A program made the translations under genes and the position numbers. Source: Yponomeuta sedellus (lineage: Eukaryota > Arthropoda > Insecta > Lepidoptera > Yponomeutidae). Taken from it: 64,000 bases of DNA. The notes under the pieces were generated by a model. That model made no database searches and was not told where the DNA came from. It saw only the letters and a list, made by a program, of their open reading frames with translations. Positions 1 to 11,222 of the stretch are shown here, one piece after another. Within the stretch, counting starts at the first letter, position 1; each line of letters opens with the position of its first letter. The DNA lies in contig OW203721.1 of NCBI GenBank assembly GCA_934045075.1, positions 19,512,714 to 19,576,713 of the forward strand, given 5' to 3'.

Positions 1-2
1 AG

Positions 3-1691
3 ACTTACGCTCGACCGGAACTCCTCGTGGCGCGCGAGGTCACCGAGCTACGCAACAGTCCTAAGCTAAGTTCTCCTCAGGATTTAAATGGCCTAGCCAA
101 TAAATTACGTAATTTCGTTACGACACTCAAGTTACTTAATCAACACGAGTACTTGTCTTCCCCGGAACTTTTTCGGTGCGTTTTGATTAAGTTAAGCGAA
201 CACACCAGAGCCCGCTTTACGGATTTCGCATCCATTCACGCACCAGAGGCACAACATATAAAAAAACTTGAATTACTGTCGCAATTCCTCTTGGCCGAGG
301 CAGATAAACAATTAAAATATAACTTTGTAACCGACAGTGCATTTAAGGCACCACCTCAACCGATGCAATCGAATTTACCTCGAACAAGCAATCCCAAATT
401 TCAATTTAAAAGGGAATCTGTACACGCTACGGTATCGAACGGTAAGAAATCTGAGCAATGCACATTTTGCAAACAAGGGCCTCATGATATAAGGGCCTGC
501 AAAGGTTTTCTAGGGCTTCCCATTGACGATAGATGGCGCTGGGTGCGCGAGTCAAAAATTTGTTACCGATGTCTTAAGGGTAACCCGCAAACATGGAACA
601 ACTGCCGAGCGAAACGTTGCGGAGTTGACGGATGTTTGAGACGTCACAATGCTCTTCTCCACGGCACGGAGACTGCCGGCACCAATGTTAGCACGACATC
701 AAGTGGACAATGCAACATGACCGAAGCGTCCGCTATCGATTCACTTGGTTCCGTAAACATTAATAACGATGGCACCGTAACCGAATATCCTGAGAAAATT
801 GGGAATACTTCTGATTATTTAATTAACGCTACAGGATCTTTGCCGGCTTCCTCACGCTTCCGTGGCCTGCTGAAGGTAGTCCCGGTTGTAGTCGAGGGTC
901 CCGACGGCGACTTCGAGACGACGGCACTTCTCGACGAGGGCAGCACGTCAACATTGATCGACGGCGAGGTAGCGGCACGCATTGGCGCAAAGCCCACCTG
1001 TCAGGAGCGTCTCCGCATCGAAGGCGTTAGTGGTATGAGCAAGGAACTTGACGTGAGTTATGTTGATTTCTATATTCGCGGCCATGGCCTGGCCGAACGT
1101 TATTTAATAAATCACGCACGGGCTATTAAACCCCTCGGGCTACGAGCTCAAAATCCTGACACGATAAGAATCACGGATTACAGTCATCTATCGGGTTTAA
1201 CTAACGAACTTTCATATTGCACTGACGTTCCTCCGACCGTCCTTATTGGCGCGCCAGACTGGCATTTATCTTTAAGTCGCGAAGTTCGTAGTGGAAATAA
1301 GAATGAACCCGTTGCTTCTAGAACCTTGTTGGGTTGGGTGCTCCATGGCGCACTTTCTCTCTCATCAAAGCCACTTGAGTTCATAAATCACGTTTCAGAT
1401 GACTTACATAGCCTTATAAAAAGTCAATATGACATTGATGCTTTAGGCATCACGAAAAAGAATCCCCGTCCAAGCGACGAAGACAAACGAGCGGTAGACA
1501 TAATTGAATCCTCAGCTCATCAGCTAGACGATGGCCATTTTGAAGTTGACCTGCCCTGGAAGAAAGATTTACCGGAAAATGGAAAATGGAAAATGGTGAC
1601 ATCAAGGAAATGTTCCCCCAGGTTAAAATTATCCCCAAAGACAGGGATGCGCAACGTTTTCTTTGGCGCAATAACGACGGCAACCTTATAG
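3..1691 (+). pseudogene. BEL/Pao gag-protease region, broken
   Basis: Open from the window edge, so the N terminus is missing. Two Cys/His knuckle-like stretches are visible around residues 140-190 (CTFCKQGPHDIRAC, CYRCLKGNPQTWNNC), typical of BEL/Pao Gag. A retropepsin-like site follows at about residues 295-310 (LLDEGSTSTLID), with Glu where Ser is usual after the catalytic Asp. Downstream sequence matches the linker before reverse transcriptase. The frame then runs out just after a GGAAAAT x3 run at 1576-1597. The following pol frame overlaps in another phase, so this is a frameshifted remnant. Confidence 0.88.
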
Positions 1692-4429
1692 AGTACCGCA
1701 TGTCATCCATGATTTTTGGTGCCGTATGTAGTCCCTTCATAGCTCTCCACATTAAGAACAAAAATGCGAAAATGCTGGAATCTAGATACCCTGCCGCATG
1801 TAAGGCTATCATTGAAGACCATTATATGGACGATTACCTGGGCAGCTATCCTAGTATCACTGATGCGGCACAACTAGCCGCCGACGTTATCACGGTGCAC
1901 AAAGCCTGTGGCTTCGAGATGCGCGCGTGGACCTCAAATCATCCGGAGGTACTCTCACTCGTTCCAAAGGAACTTCGAAGTGATTCGACATCAGACGTTT
2001 ATCTGCCTCTTAGTAGTGAAGTCGGCGTATTGGGTGTGAAATGGAATCCAGCCCAAGACTCGTTAGGGTTTCGCACCATGCCCCAAATGTCAACCGATCC
2101 TCTTACCAAACGCAACCTACTGTCTGCTGTCATGAAGGTCTACGACCCACTCGGTCTGCTGATGCCAGTTGTTATCTGGGGTCGCATTTTGATACAGAAG
2201 TTGTGGCGGTCAGGAGTTCATTGGGATACGACCCTACCCGAAGTGTATGTCAGCGAGTGCGAGGACTGGTTCGAACAGTTACGGATTGCAGCCAATATTA
2301 AAATTCCCCGCTGGTATATGACTAGGGCAGACGTATCGGACGTTCGGCTGCACGTAATGGCCGATGGTGGCGAGCAAGCCTACGCCTGCGTAGCTTATTG
2401 GCGTTTTAGTTACAGGGATCACTCCGTGTCTACGTCACTCATTGGCAGCAAGGCTCGAGTCTCACCACTAAAACCGGTTTCAATCCCTCGAATGGAATTG
2501 CAAGCTGCCCTTATAGCAGCACGATTTGCGCAAACAATTTTACAAGCTCATCGTTTCGAGCCATCCAATACCACTTTTTGGACTGACTCAACCACAGTCC
2601 TCAAATGGATTCGGAGCGATGCTCGCGTGTTTAAACCGTTCGTAGCGCACAGGTTGGGAGAGATACTGGAGACTACCAACCCGTCCAGTTGGAGGTGGAT
2701 CCCTACCTCTCTCAACGTGGCCGATGACGCAACAAAACCAAAAAAGATCAAGTTTACCGCGAGTCATCGGTGGTTTACCGGTCCGCAGTTTCTGCTTGAA
2801 CCACCATGCACTTGGCCGACTGAGTGCTTTACCGACGTGGAAGAGAATTCACGAGATCCCGAATTAAAATCGGACCTAGTGGTTCTGCTCCTCGTTACCC
2901 CGTCTAGCTTAATTCCAAACCCAACGCGTTTTAGCTCTTGGCTGCGTCTTCTTCGCGCCACCGCCCGAGTTCTGCAGGGCGCACGTCTATTCCGGCTTAA
3001 ACTGTCTCGGCCTATAAGTAGAAATTCCAAATTGTACATGGACGGTACCACATCGCCCTACCAACTTCACGCCGCAGACATCGTGGAAGCCGAAAAGATG
3101 GTGGCCCAACACGCTCAAGAAGAGAGTTTTCCTGAGGAGGTGCTGGCTTTAAGATCCTCAAAACCTGTGCCCAGAACCAGCAGAATAGCAAAACTTGCAC
3201 CGATACTCGGCCAAGACGGCTTAGTGAGACTAGACACGCGAATAAGTTCTGCCCCGGGAGTTAGCGAAACCACGAAGTCCCCAATTATCGTCGACGCCCG
3301 CAATCATGCGATACGACTACTCATCCTTTACGAGCACAACAAAGCGTCGCACCACTTCAACGAACTAGTTCTGAACGAACTGCGACAGAAGTACTGGATA
3401 CTGAGGGCACGCAACAGCATCCGCAGCGTAGCACACGCCTGTTTACAATGCCGAAGGTGGAAAACCCAACCAGCTCAACCCCAGACCGGCAACCTACCCC
3501 TTGAAAGACTCGACCACCACAAAAGGCCATTTACCCACGTCGGGCTCGATTATTTCGGCCCCATTTTAGTAACGATATGCCGACACAAAGAAAAGCGTTA
3601 CGTCGCATTGTACACATGCCTCACAACCAGAGCGTTACATATGGAAGTGGTCAATTCTCTTTCATCCGACGCAGCTATAATGAGTCTAAGACGTTTCATC
3701 GCACGCCGAGGATCCCCTACCACCATTTTTTCTGATAACGGCACGAACTTTGTTGGGGCCTCGCACGAGCTACGCTGTCTACATGACGACTCCGTGAAAG
3801 AATACGCCACCAACCATAAAATCAACTGGCGCTTCATCCCACCTGCATCACCATTCATGGGCGGCGCATGGGAAAGGCTTGTACGTACAGTGAAAACAGC
3901 CCTCAGATCCTGCCTCACGAGTCAAACCATAAAGGAGGACGTCTTGGCAACGCTCCTTCTTGAGGCAGAAGCGATCGTCAATTCAAGACCCCTGACCTAC
4001 ATTTCATCCTCACCAGATTCCCCAGAAGCTATAACACCATTTCATTTCATCCTGGGCTCCTCATCAGTCGTACCGTGGACATCATCACTGACAGACGCTG
4101 ACTTACTCCGGCGGTGTGACTGGCGAAGAACATTGCGTCTCGCAGACCAATTTTGGGCACGATGGCTACGCGAATACCTCCCAACGCTCCGACCAAGAGG
4201 ACCAATAAACCGCACTGTGAATCTTGGCGAGGGTGATGTGGTGCTGATCGCTGACCCTACACTCCCACGTGGTCTTTGGCCATTAGGAAGGGTAGCGAAG
4301 GTTTACTTTGGACCAGACGGAGCGGTCCGCGTAGCAGACATCCACACTAGAGGCGGCATGCTGCGCCGACCGGCCCGAAAACTTATTTTACTGGAAGCTG
4401 CACCTCAGTCAGTAGCCACCAGTTGTTAG
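1586..4429 (+). pseudogene. BEL/Pao pol: RT (truncated front), RNase H, integrase
   Basis: A 947-codon open frame. It starts inside the reverse transcriptase at DIKEMFPQV, which in intact Pao elements is preceded by roughly 100 or more residues of RT fingers not seen here. The polymerase box YMDD is intact near residue 82. RNase H is recognised by the Asp in VMADGGE, the Glu in MELQAAL and the Asp in WTDSTT. The integrase has the HHFNE...CLQCRRW zinc-binding part and a core with DYFGP, SDNGTNF and the Glu in GGAWERLV, so the D-D-E triad is present. A C-terminal domain typical of BEL integrases precedes the stop at 4427. Long and open, but lacking the front of RT, so presumably dead. Confidence 0.9.
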
Positions 4430-4450
4430 TGTTCCACTGGGGGCCTGGAA

Positions 4451-4657
4451 TGTTGGCGACTGGCTGGAGTGTCACCCTTTTCTACTTCTTTCTAATTTTG
4501 TCTTTCTGTTTTTTACGTTGTCACATTTTTGGTTGTCAAGATTACTAAAATCTGTCTTGTAATATTGTGCTTTATTCTTTATTAAATTTCTATCATATAA
4601 TCCGTGTTTCCATCAGTATTCATAATCGTCTCATACAGTCTACCACTAGCTATCACA
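4451..4657 (+). repeat. 3' LTR of the BEL/Pao element
   Basis: Begins TGTTGGCGACTGG directly after a purine-rich tract (about 4435-4450) and ends CTATCACA, so it has TG...CA ends. It is 207 bp and contains a TTATTAAA poly(A)-signal-like site near 4578. The right edge is inferred from where the mariner reading frame begins. Confidence 0.7.
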
Positions 4658-4960
4658 CCGATTTCGGGCGAACTTCTTTAACTTCGTCCGTGAGCTTACA
4701 GCGCCCGCGATTAAACTCAGTAAACCAGTGATACACAGTCGTTTTTGATGGAGCTTCACCACCAAAAGTCGAAATTAATTGATCTACGCACTGTTTTTGC
4801 GTTAAACCACGTCGAAAATCGTAATAAATCATAGCACGAATATTTTCACGAGTGAGTTCCATTTTTTCAGCGATATGACATTTTAAACCCAACAAAAACA
4901 AAACACTAACGTATATGAGAGAAATATTAGCGGCCAGTATTTAAAAAAGAACGAATTTGA
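4658..4960 (-). mobile_element. mariner transposase N-terminal fragment, interrupted by the BEL element
   Basis: On the minus strand a frame starts at ATG 4862 (MELTRENIR) and runs about 68 residues through the paired helix-turn-helix DNA-binding domain of mariner transposases (RRGLTQKQCVDQL, PSKTTVYHWFTEF). It stops in the conserved 'RPKS' linker exactly where the BEL LTR begins. The catalytic domain is absent. It would lie left of the window if the BEL insertion model holds. Confidence 0.85.
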
Positions 4961-5112
4961 CCATGGAGGTCAGACATTGCGTTTAAAATTATTGGAATCC
5001 CAGATTCCGCATACATAAATAGCAGCCTATGTATAGCTTGTGCCCAGAACAAGCGACAGTACTTTTCTTTTTGTTAAGTTATTATTAGTATTAGTGCCAA
5101 ACGAACCAAAAT

Positions 5113-5191
5113 CATGGGTGAAATTTTTAGCCTCTAAATAGGTTTTTAAATTTGTTCCATAGCACGGGTTAGTGCATTAAAAATAAAAATA
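5113..5191 (+). repeat. 3' half of tRNA-derived SINE (family A)
   Basis: Carries GCCTCTAAATAGGTTTTT and the tail GCACGGGTTAGTGCATTAAA shared with copies at 36395, 51655, 51827, 60015 and 60606. The tRNA-like head is missing. Confidence 0.75.
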
Positions 5192-5199
5192 GTAGAACC

Positions 5200-7099
5200 A
5201 GAATAAATTAAAATTTAACAGTAAAGCCAAAACTATTTCAGCGCAGCGCTGAAATTACAATTTATGGTTTTCGCAGAAATCGTCGGAAGTTAATTGCGAG
5301 AATAGCGTTCCACGTCACAGGTAGTTAATAGCTGGTAAGTGCCTATCGAGATTTGTCCACACAATACTCTAGTAAATGTTTATGTATGTGCTTTCGTTCG
5401 GTATCCAGATTTAGAACCAACTCGGCGTTTTAGGTAGAAAGACAACGTCAAATGCAAAATAGGAACGCCAGCTGAACTGTATTTTGTGAAACGATCCTAT
5501 CTTAATGTTATTGTTACATTGCAATCAATGTTTACTCTTACGCCGCCGTCTGTACTCTTAGGTTTAAAAATATTTGTGTAGTGTTTTTAAAAATATTTGT
5601 GTAGTGTTCATTAGATAGTTATCTTTCTATATAATGCAACTTAAGTATTGATTTGCTCTGACCTTATACGTACTCTCTGCGTCAATTGGGGCGTACCAAA
5701 GTGTATCTGTTTAATAAATTGGCGTTCTAAAATCTGTAAGTATAAGCTCATATTTTGTCTGATGGAATAAAAATATTGGTCTTTATTTTCATAATAAAGT
5801 CAAAAGTATAATATATGATATGAGTCACGACCTGGGTCGAGTGTCATGTAACTTCAATTCGTAGTTTATTACAATAATTCGAGATACATTGCGTAGGAGA
5901 GTCTACTTGTGAATCTGTGGGTTAATCGACTAAACATCGGATACATCGGACTCTAATTCAGATTCGGATTCTATGAAACACGCCCCAGGCGGTGGCCTTA
6001 CTTGGAGTAGTATCCGGCGAGTGGCCCCGACATATTGTAATCGGCGGAGAATTTCCCTTTCTAATCAAGTTGACATTACCCTCCGTCGACGTCACGAGTC
6101 GTCTTCTCAGTAGGCCCTACGTTGTTGTCAGCGAAAAAAAATCTGATTTAAGGCCGATTTTTTGCTCGTTTCAATTTTATTGTCTGTCAGCTTCAGAAAT
6201 GATCACCAATTTAAATAGGCGGGAATACATGAATGTACTGCCGTTCTGATGTCTGCACAGGAGAACAACATTTAAGGATGCTTTGTACTGTGGACAATGT
6301 GATATGTACCTAGCTTAGTGCCTAGTTTTTTTATACCTAAATTGTGTTTTTGTAAACAGCATGAATAGAATGTCAATGCCTGCTAAAGTGCTTTTGCTTC
6401 AATTAATTAGGACCACGCTCGAACAGTAGTATTATCCATGCAATATCGGCCATAAATGTAAGCAGAATTACGAGTAAGGAGTAACAAAATAGTGCGTATT
6501 AGAGTCCATGTGATGTCGTCTATAACTTACCGAGCAATTTTTTTGAAACCTAAAGGTTTCATAAAAATTGCTCGGTTTGCAACCATATAGACATAGCGGA
6601 TGAAAAATAATACCAGCTAAAATTAGAAACAATTATGTACATAGATAGAGTACCGCTTCGAGATACCGCTTAGTAGCTCGAATCGCGAGTGGTATGAGCG
6701 GATTTCGCACAAATCAAAGTATACAGTAAAATGTTGAAATTCGCAATTCCTGAAACGTCACGATTTATTATTGTTAATGGGCAAAGAACATTTTACTTTC
6801 ATTGGAGAGGTCATAGTAAATGAAAAAATCAATAAACGTGATAAAAATATTGTCTATAACTTTAAATCTCATACGTTCATAACATTATCAGTCGAAAAGT
6901 AACTTAAATCAAGTGATAGACGTCCCGTAGACCCATTTGAAAGTACTTTGAAATCTTTTGATCGATTCCTCAATTTTACCAATTATAATTTTATATCATA
7001 GCTGTACGGGTTTTCATTCATTGCCAAGTTCGTTGATATCCGCTTTTTTATTGGCGCTAATCGCTAATAATTAAATAAGGATTTTAAGACATTTTTCTA
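5200..7099. other. AT-rich stretch without recognised gene
   Basis: No exon of PLC-gamma or other recognisable coding sequence. A 23-bp tandem doublet (ATATTTGTGTAGTGTTTTTA type) lies at 5566-5609 and a hairpin at 6529-6576. Probably PLC-gamma intron 2. Confidence 0.4.
6529..6576. repeat. 48-bp near-perfect palindrome
   Basis: ACCGAGCAATTTTT...AAAAATTGCTCGGT with an inner GAAACC/GGTTTC pair. Arms are about 22 bp with one mismatch and almost no loop. Confidence 0.85.
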
Positions 7100-7291
7100 T
7101 GCAGGATCGGGGGGCACGGCAGTGACCCCGCCAAGTCGAGCGCGAAGCAAACACTGCCGTACCATCTTTACAGGGAACCATTTCGCCGCATTTTCAGGCC
7201 CTATTACCAGAACGCTGAAATTTTCGTCACCAACTGGGACGGTGTTAAAGCCTCCCTAGTCACCGTTGCTGAAGCCCCCGATTCGCCGCTT

Positions 7292-7597
7292 GTGCTCACA
7301 CCCGGCTGTCTTGACAGCACGGAAAAAATAGATAGCGCCGTAGACTCCCTCACGCATGTGGTCCAAACAGCCATCCGTGATAACGAAAACCAAGTTCCAG
7401 TCCATGACCGAAAGCTCCCCCTCGACGTCAAAAATCTGATAAGGGCCAAAAAAGCCGCCCTTCGAAGGGCCACGCTCTACCCAACTCCTGCCTACAGGAA
7501 ACGTGCTAACGTCCTCCAGCGGCAAGTCCCGTCGCGGCTCTCCAAATTGAGCAACTTTGGGGTGACCTCATTGAGACCATATCCCCTTCCCACGTAG
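7292..7597 (+). pseudogene. Jockey ORF2 fragment: endonuclease-RT linker
   Basis: An open stretch of about 100 codons upstream of the RT. It contains a basic helix (DVKNLIRAKKAALRRA) typical of the region between endonuclease and RT in Jockey elements. Shifted in frame relative to the RT pieces. Confidence 0.6.
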
Positions 7598-8061
7598 CAT
7601 ACTATAGAGTAGCTAGGGCCCTTCGGGTTGACGCGGTCACCCACACCCCTCCCTTGACGCGTCCCGGTGGCACTACCGCCTTCGAGGACGACGAAAAGGC
7701 CGAATGCTTCGCTGACAGCATTGAGGCTCAATGCTCTCCCAGCGTCCAGCATAGCGACCCAGTTCACATAGGCAAGGTTGAGGAGAAGGTCCGTAAAAAG
7801 ACCTCCCTCCCCTTAACCGACGACCCTATCGCGGTATCGACGAAATTCAGCTTTTTATTAAAAGACTGAAACGTAAAAAGGTCCCAGGAGCGGACGGTAT
7901 TGCCAACCTAGCGCTCAAAAACTTCCCCGGCCAGGTGCTCACTCTCCTTGCCATTCTCTTCAATGCCTGCTTTGACCTCTGTCACTTTCCATCGACACTC
8001 ATAGGCATTCCCAAGCCGGGAAAGCCCCTCAACGTCCCATCTAGCCACCGCCCCATCAGCC

Positions 8062-8708
8062 ATGGGCAAGCTCTTCGAACGAGTTATTCTCACTCGTATG
8101 AGAAACCACCTCTTCCCGTCAGAGGGACCCCCCCTCATCATCCATCACCAATTTGGTTTTCGAGCTAGGCACTCTTGCCCTCAACAAGCCCACCGCATAG
8201 TAGAGTACATCTTGAGTGGTTTCTTCCCTAGGCGCGAAAAGACGGTAGCCGTCTTTTTCGATGTCGCTAAGGCCTTTGACAAGGTCTGGCACGCAGGGCT
8301 CGTGTACAAATTGTACGAACTGGGTCTCCCCGACCGACTTGTCCGCGTCATAGATAGCTTCTTGAAGGATCGGTCCTTCCGTTTTAGACACGAGGGGGTA
8401 CTTTCGTCCCCCCGTTCGCTCAGAGCCGGGGATCCGTGCTCTCCCCCCTCCTGTACATTTCGTACACAAATGACATTCCCATTCCCGGCGATGGGGTCCA
8501 ATTGTCACTTTTTGCCGACGACACCGCACTCTACTGCAAGAGTCGGCAGATGTCGTGTATCCTCCGCAAACTCCAACCCGCGGTCGATAAGCTAGGAGCC
8601 TGGTTCAGACTATGGCGTATCGAGGTCAACCCGGAGAAAAGCACGGCGGTGCGTTTCGAACACAAGCGCGGACGGTTTCTCGGCGAGGACCCCCCATCCG
8701 CATGTTAG
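8062..8708 (+). pseudogene. Jockey reverse transcriptase palm, two overlapping frames
   Basis: Frame one (8062-8595) carries HHQFGFRARHSC and the first catalytic Asp in FDVAKAFDKVWH. Frame two (8436-8708) carries LSPLLYISYTNDIP and FADDTALY. A frameshift near 8430, where PQGSVLSP is expected, separates them, so the copy cannot make a full RT. Confidence 0.85.
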
Positions 8709-8726
8709 GTTCCCCAGTCCTAGAGA

Positions 8727-9382
8727 TGCAAATAGAAAAAAAACAATTTGTTTTTTTTTTCAAAACTTTGAAAATAAACATGAAAAAAAACATGGCACTG
8801 CTGTTTTTTTTCTAAATTTGGTTTTTTTTCAGAAAAGGTGTTATTCATTCAATGATGGAATAAAACATAAAATGTTATCGTTTTTCATAAAAAAACACCA
8901 CCCACACGAAGTCTCCCAAAACAGCAAAATTACCAAGCAATATTAGTCAATATTCTAATAACTATAAAAACTCTACCGGAGACACTCGAACGATGTCTCT
9001 CGACTATTTGAGCATGTTCGGTTACTTTCGCGCGCAATTTATTGGTAATACTGATCACAGGAAAGTAGACCTTGACTTCAAGATATCATACAACAAACAT
9101 GGAAAATGATATAAGACCTTACTTACTCTAGCCTAGCTAGCTGTGCGTTCAGAATCTTGGATAATGGAACGTAACAGAGAAAGTAATCTTCAAATATGAC
9201 ACCTATAGTCCTACAAATAAAGAGCTTTGTATTGTCCTTGACTACTTTGACCTCTTCTTTACGTCGTTCATACCATAAGTCAGAGTCAGATTTATATCTA
9301 AGAGTGGAGAGAAGAAACTATGAAAAAAAACGTCCCCCTGAAAAAAAACCGTTTTATTTCACGTTTTTTTCAAGGTTTTTTT
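8727..9382. mobile_element. unclassified 0.65-kb insertion inside the Jockey RT, A8/T8 boxes at both ends
   Basis: Jockey homology stops after ...LGSPVLEM and resumes with HYPVPWQNSAKYLGV. The intervening AT-rich DNA has GTTTTTTTTC or GAAAAAAAAC-type boxes at about 8749, 8788, 8803 and 8830 on the left and at 9319, 9341 and 9364 on the right. No coding sequence seen. The boxes may be subterminal binding repeats of a DNA transposon. The exact ends and target duplication are not resolved. Confidence 0.5.
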
Positions 9383-9522
9383 ACATCACTACCCAGTCCC
9401 CTGGCAAAACTCCGCCAAGTACCTAGGTGTCATTTTAGATAGGAACCTGACTTTAGTCCAACACATCCGGAAGGTGACCCGGACCGCCCGCTTTTACCTA
9501 GGAAGTAGGATGGTATAGTAGG

Positions 9523-9966
9523 ATGTCAGCTAGGAACAAGCGAATGCTCTATAAGGTTTGCATTCGTCCCGTGATGACTTACGCGGCACCCGTCTTCGCT
9601 CACGCATCCCCCTCAGCCCTGTACGGACTGCAGAGGGTCCAGAACATTTTTATCCGTAGGGCACTGAACGCTCACTGGTGCGTCAGGAACGCAGACCTAC
9701 ATCGGGACATGGAAATTCCAACCATTCAACAATTCATTAAGTCCCTCTCAGAGACGTTCTTCAGCACAGCTGAAGAACATCCCAACCCCCTGATCCGCGA
9801 AGCAGCGGCTTACTCTCCGCCCACGACGGACCCACGTTACCTGGTGCGCAGGCCCAGAAACGTACTCGTTGACCCGCCCGATAAATCGTCGTCTGATCTG
9901 AACCACCCTTTTAGAGGCTCGGTCCCAGTCAGACGCGGCCCCCTCCTCTGCCAGTGTCCCCCTTAG
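9523..9966 (+). pseudogene. Jockey ORF2 C-terminal part
   Basis: A 147-codon frame continuing the LINE protein after the insertion. It has KVCIRPVMTYAAPVFAH and LQRVQNIFIRRAL, motifs of the thumb/C-terminal region in Jockey-clade proteins. It ends at 9964-9966, followed by a 0.3-kb 3' UTR with a GC-rich part and an A-run. Confidence 0.85.
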
Positions 9967-10480
9967 CGGGGACACTGCTCTTTCATAGCAGTTTTGTAAT
10001 ATAAACTCTTCTAAGCGGGCGCTCCGTTAGGGAGCTCCGCTGTGCGCCCTCCTCGGCCTCGAGGGGGGTCGCTCCCGATGTGGGTTTAGGGTCCTTAGGA
10101 CCAAAACCAGTCCCAAGGTGGAACACCAACTAAACATAGTGGGTCGGCGTACTTCTTGTGAGTCCCACATTGGCAGCACCGGCCGGGTCCGTGCTGTTAT
10201 GCATGAGTATTCACCACCTCCCTCCCCCGTGTCCTCCGGAGGGTGCCCTTTATAGGGCTAAAAAAAAAATTGATAATACTCCTGGGCCTTCTATAACTAG
10301 TGTGCGTTGGGCAGGTTGGGCTACATAAAAAGACAGTAGACGTCATAAGTGAGCGGTGCCCGCGTGCCTCGCATTAGCGTAGTCTCTAAAAGTTCTTCTT
10401 GCCTCAGTTGTCGCTAGTTTCTAGTAAAGAAAACAATCGTAAAAACTCTACTAAAATGCCTTCTTGTGCTTGGCTTGCCT

Positions 10481-11222
10481 TTACAAAAAATATTCAACTT
10501 TGTCGGCCGCTTCATTTAATGTTAAAAATCGAAGATCTGAGGTATCTGATGAAAAAACCTCAGGTAGTCTCAGCTGTATTTTTTTTACGTAGTGTTTTAC
10601 GTCTATGTTTGTGTCCCACTGCTGGGCAAAGGCCTCCCCCAATTCAGTCCAGAGTTTCCTGTCCTGGGCCACCTCAGACCACTCCGGCAGATGGTTGTCG
10701 AGATCATCTCTCCACCGTCTCCTAGGCCGGCCTCGATTTCGATATTCATCGTGTGGCACCCACTCGGTGGCGAGTTTCGCCCACCTATCCGGGTGCATTC
10801 GACTGACATGACAAGCCCAGCTCCACTTCAGTTTCGCCGTCTGGACACCCACATCGATTATTCGGGTCCTTGCGCGTAGTGTGGTATTTCGGACGCGGTC
10901 TACCCTCCTCAGGCCCAAAATACTGCGCTCCATCGCTCTGACAAACCCTAAGCCTGGACTTTAGTAGTTTGGTCAGCGACCAAGTCTGGGAGCCATAGGT
11001 GAGAACGGGCAGGATACACACATCGACGAGCTTCCGCTTTAAGGAAAGTGGAAGGTTGCCCTTCATCAGATCTTTCAAGAACCAGCACTTCCAGGCGTTA
11101 TCGATACGGCGATCGATTTCTTTGCCTTGCCTGTTTTTGAAGCTTACTAACTTGCCCTCAGCTGTATTAGAGATATGGTAATGCCTTCTTCTACTATTGG
11201 TACATAAAAAATCGACTGTCAT
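10481..11222 (-). pseudogene. RTE-type LINE, C-terminal pol fragment, frameshifted
   Basis: Two minus-strand frames join at about 10930. The upstream one has GNLPLSLKRKLVDVCILPVLTYGSQTW (split here only by listing), and the downstream one has MERSILGLRRVDRVRN, WACHVSRMHPDRW and RPRRRWRDDLDNHLPEW. This is the end of the RTE-type endonuclease-reverse transcriptase seen many times in moths. The 5' part with the catalytic domains is absent and one frameshift breaks it. Confidence 0.85.

Larger units (their letters stand above)
1..4657 (+). mobile_element. BEL/Pao LTR retrotransposon, 5'-truncated by window edge
   Basis: Retroelement running from inside gag at the window start to its 3' LTR. The order is gag zinc knuckles, aspartic protease, reverse transcriptase, RNase H, integrase, purine-rich tract, LTR. 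This is the BEL/Pao order. It is defective: the reading frame breaks near 1586-1690 and the front of the reverse transcriptase is missing. The 3' LTR abuts a mariner transposase reading frame, so the element probably landed inside that mariner. The 5' LTR and the rest of the mariner would lie left of the window. Confidence 0.93.
7100..10270 (+). mobile_element. Jockey-clade non-LTR retrotransposon, 5'-truncated, decayed, split by an insertion
   Basis: Degenerate pol of a Jockey-like LINE with several frameshifts. In order: the end of the endonuclease/linker (7200-7560), RT fingers with VPGADGI (about 7880), the palm with FFDVAKAFDKVWH (8257-8292), SPLLYISYTNDIP and FADDTALY (8512-8535), a gap of about 0.65 kb of foreign DNA, then SAKYLGVILDRNL (9409-9447), the thumb region and C terminus to a stop at 9964. 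The 3' end is an A-run at 10261-10270. The triplet FADD keeps the catalytic aspartates. The stretch GGGGGGCACGGCAGTGACC at the left edge resembles the 5' segment of other moth repeats. Confidence 0.88.
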
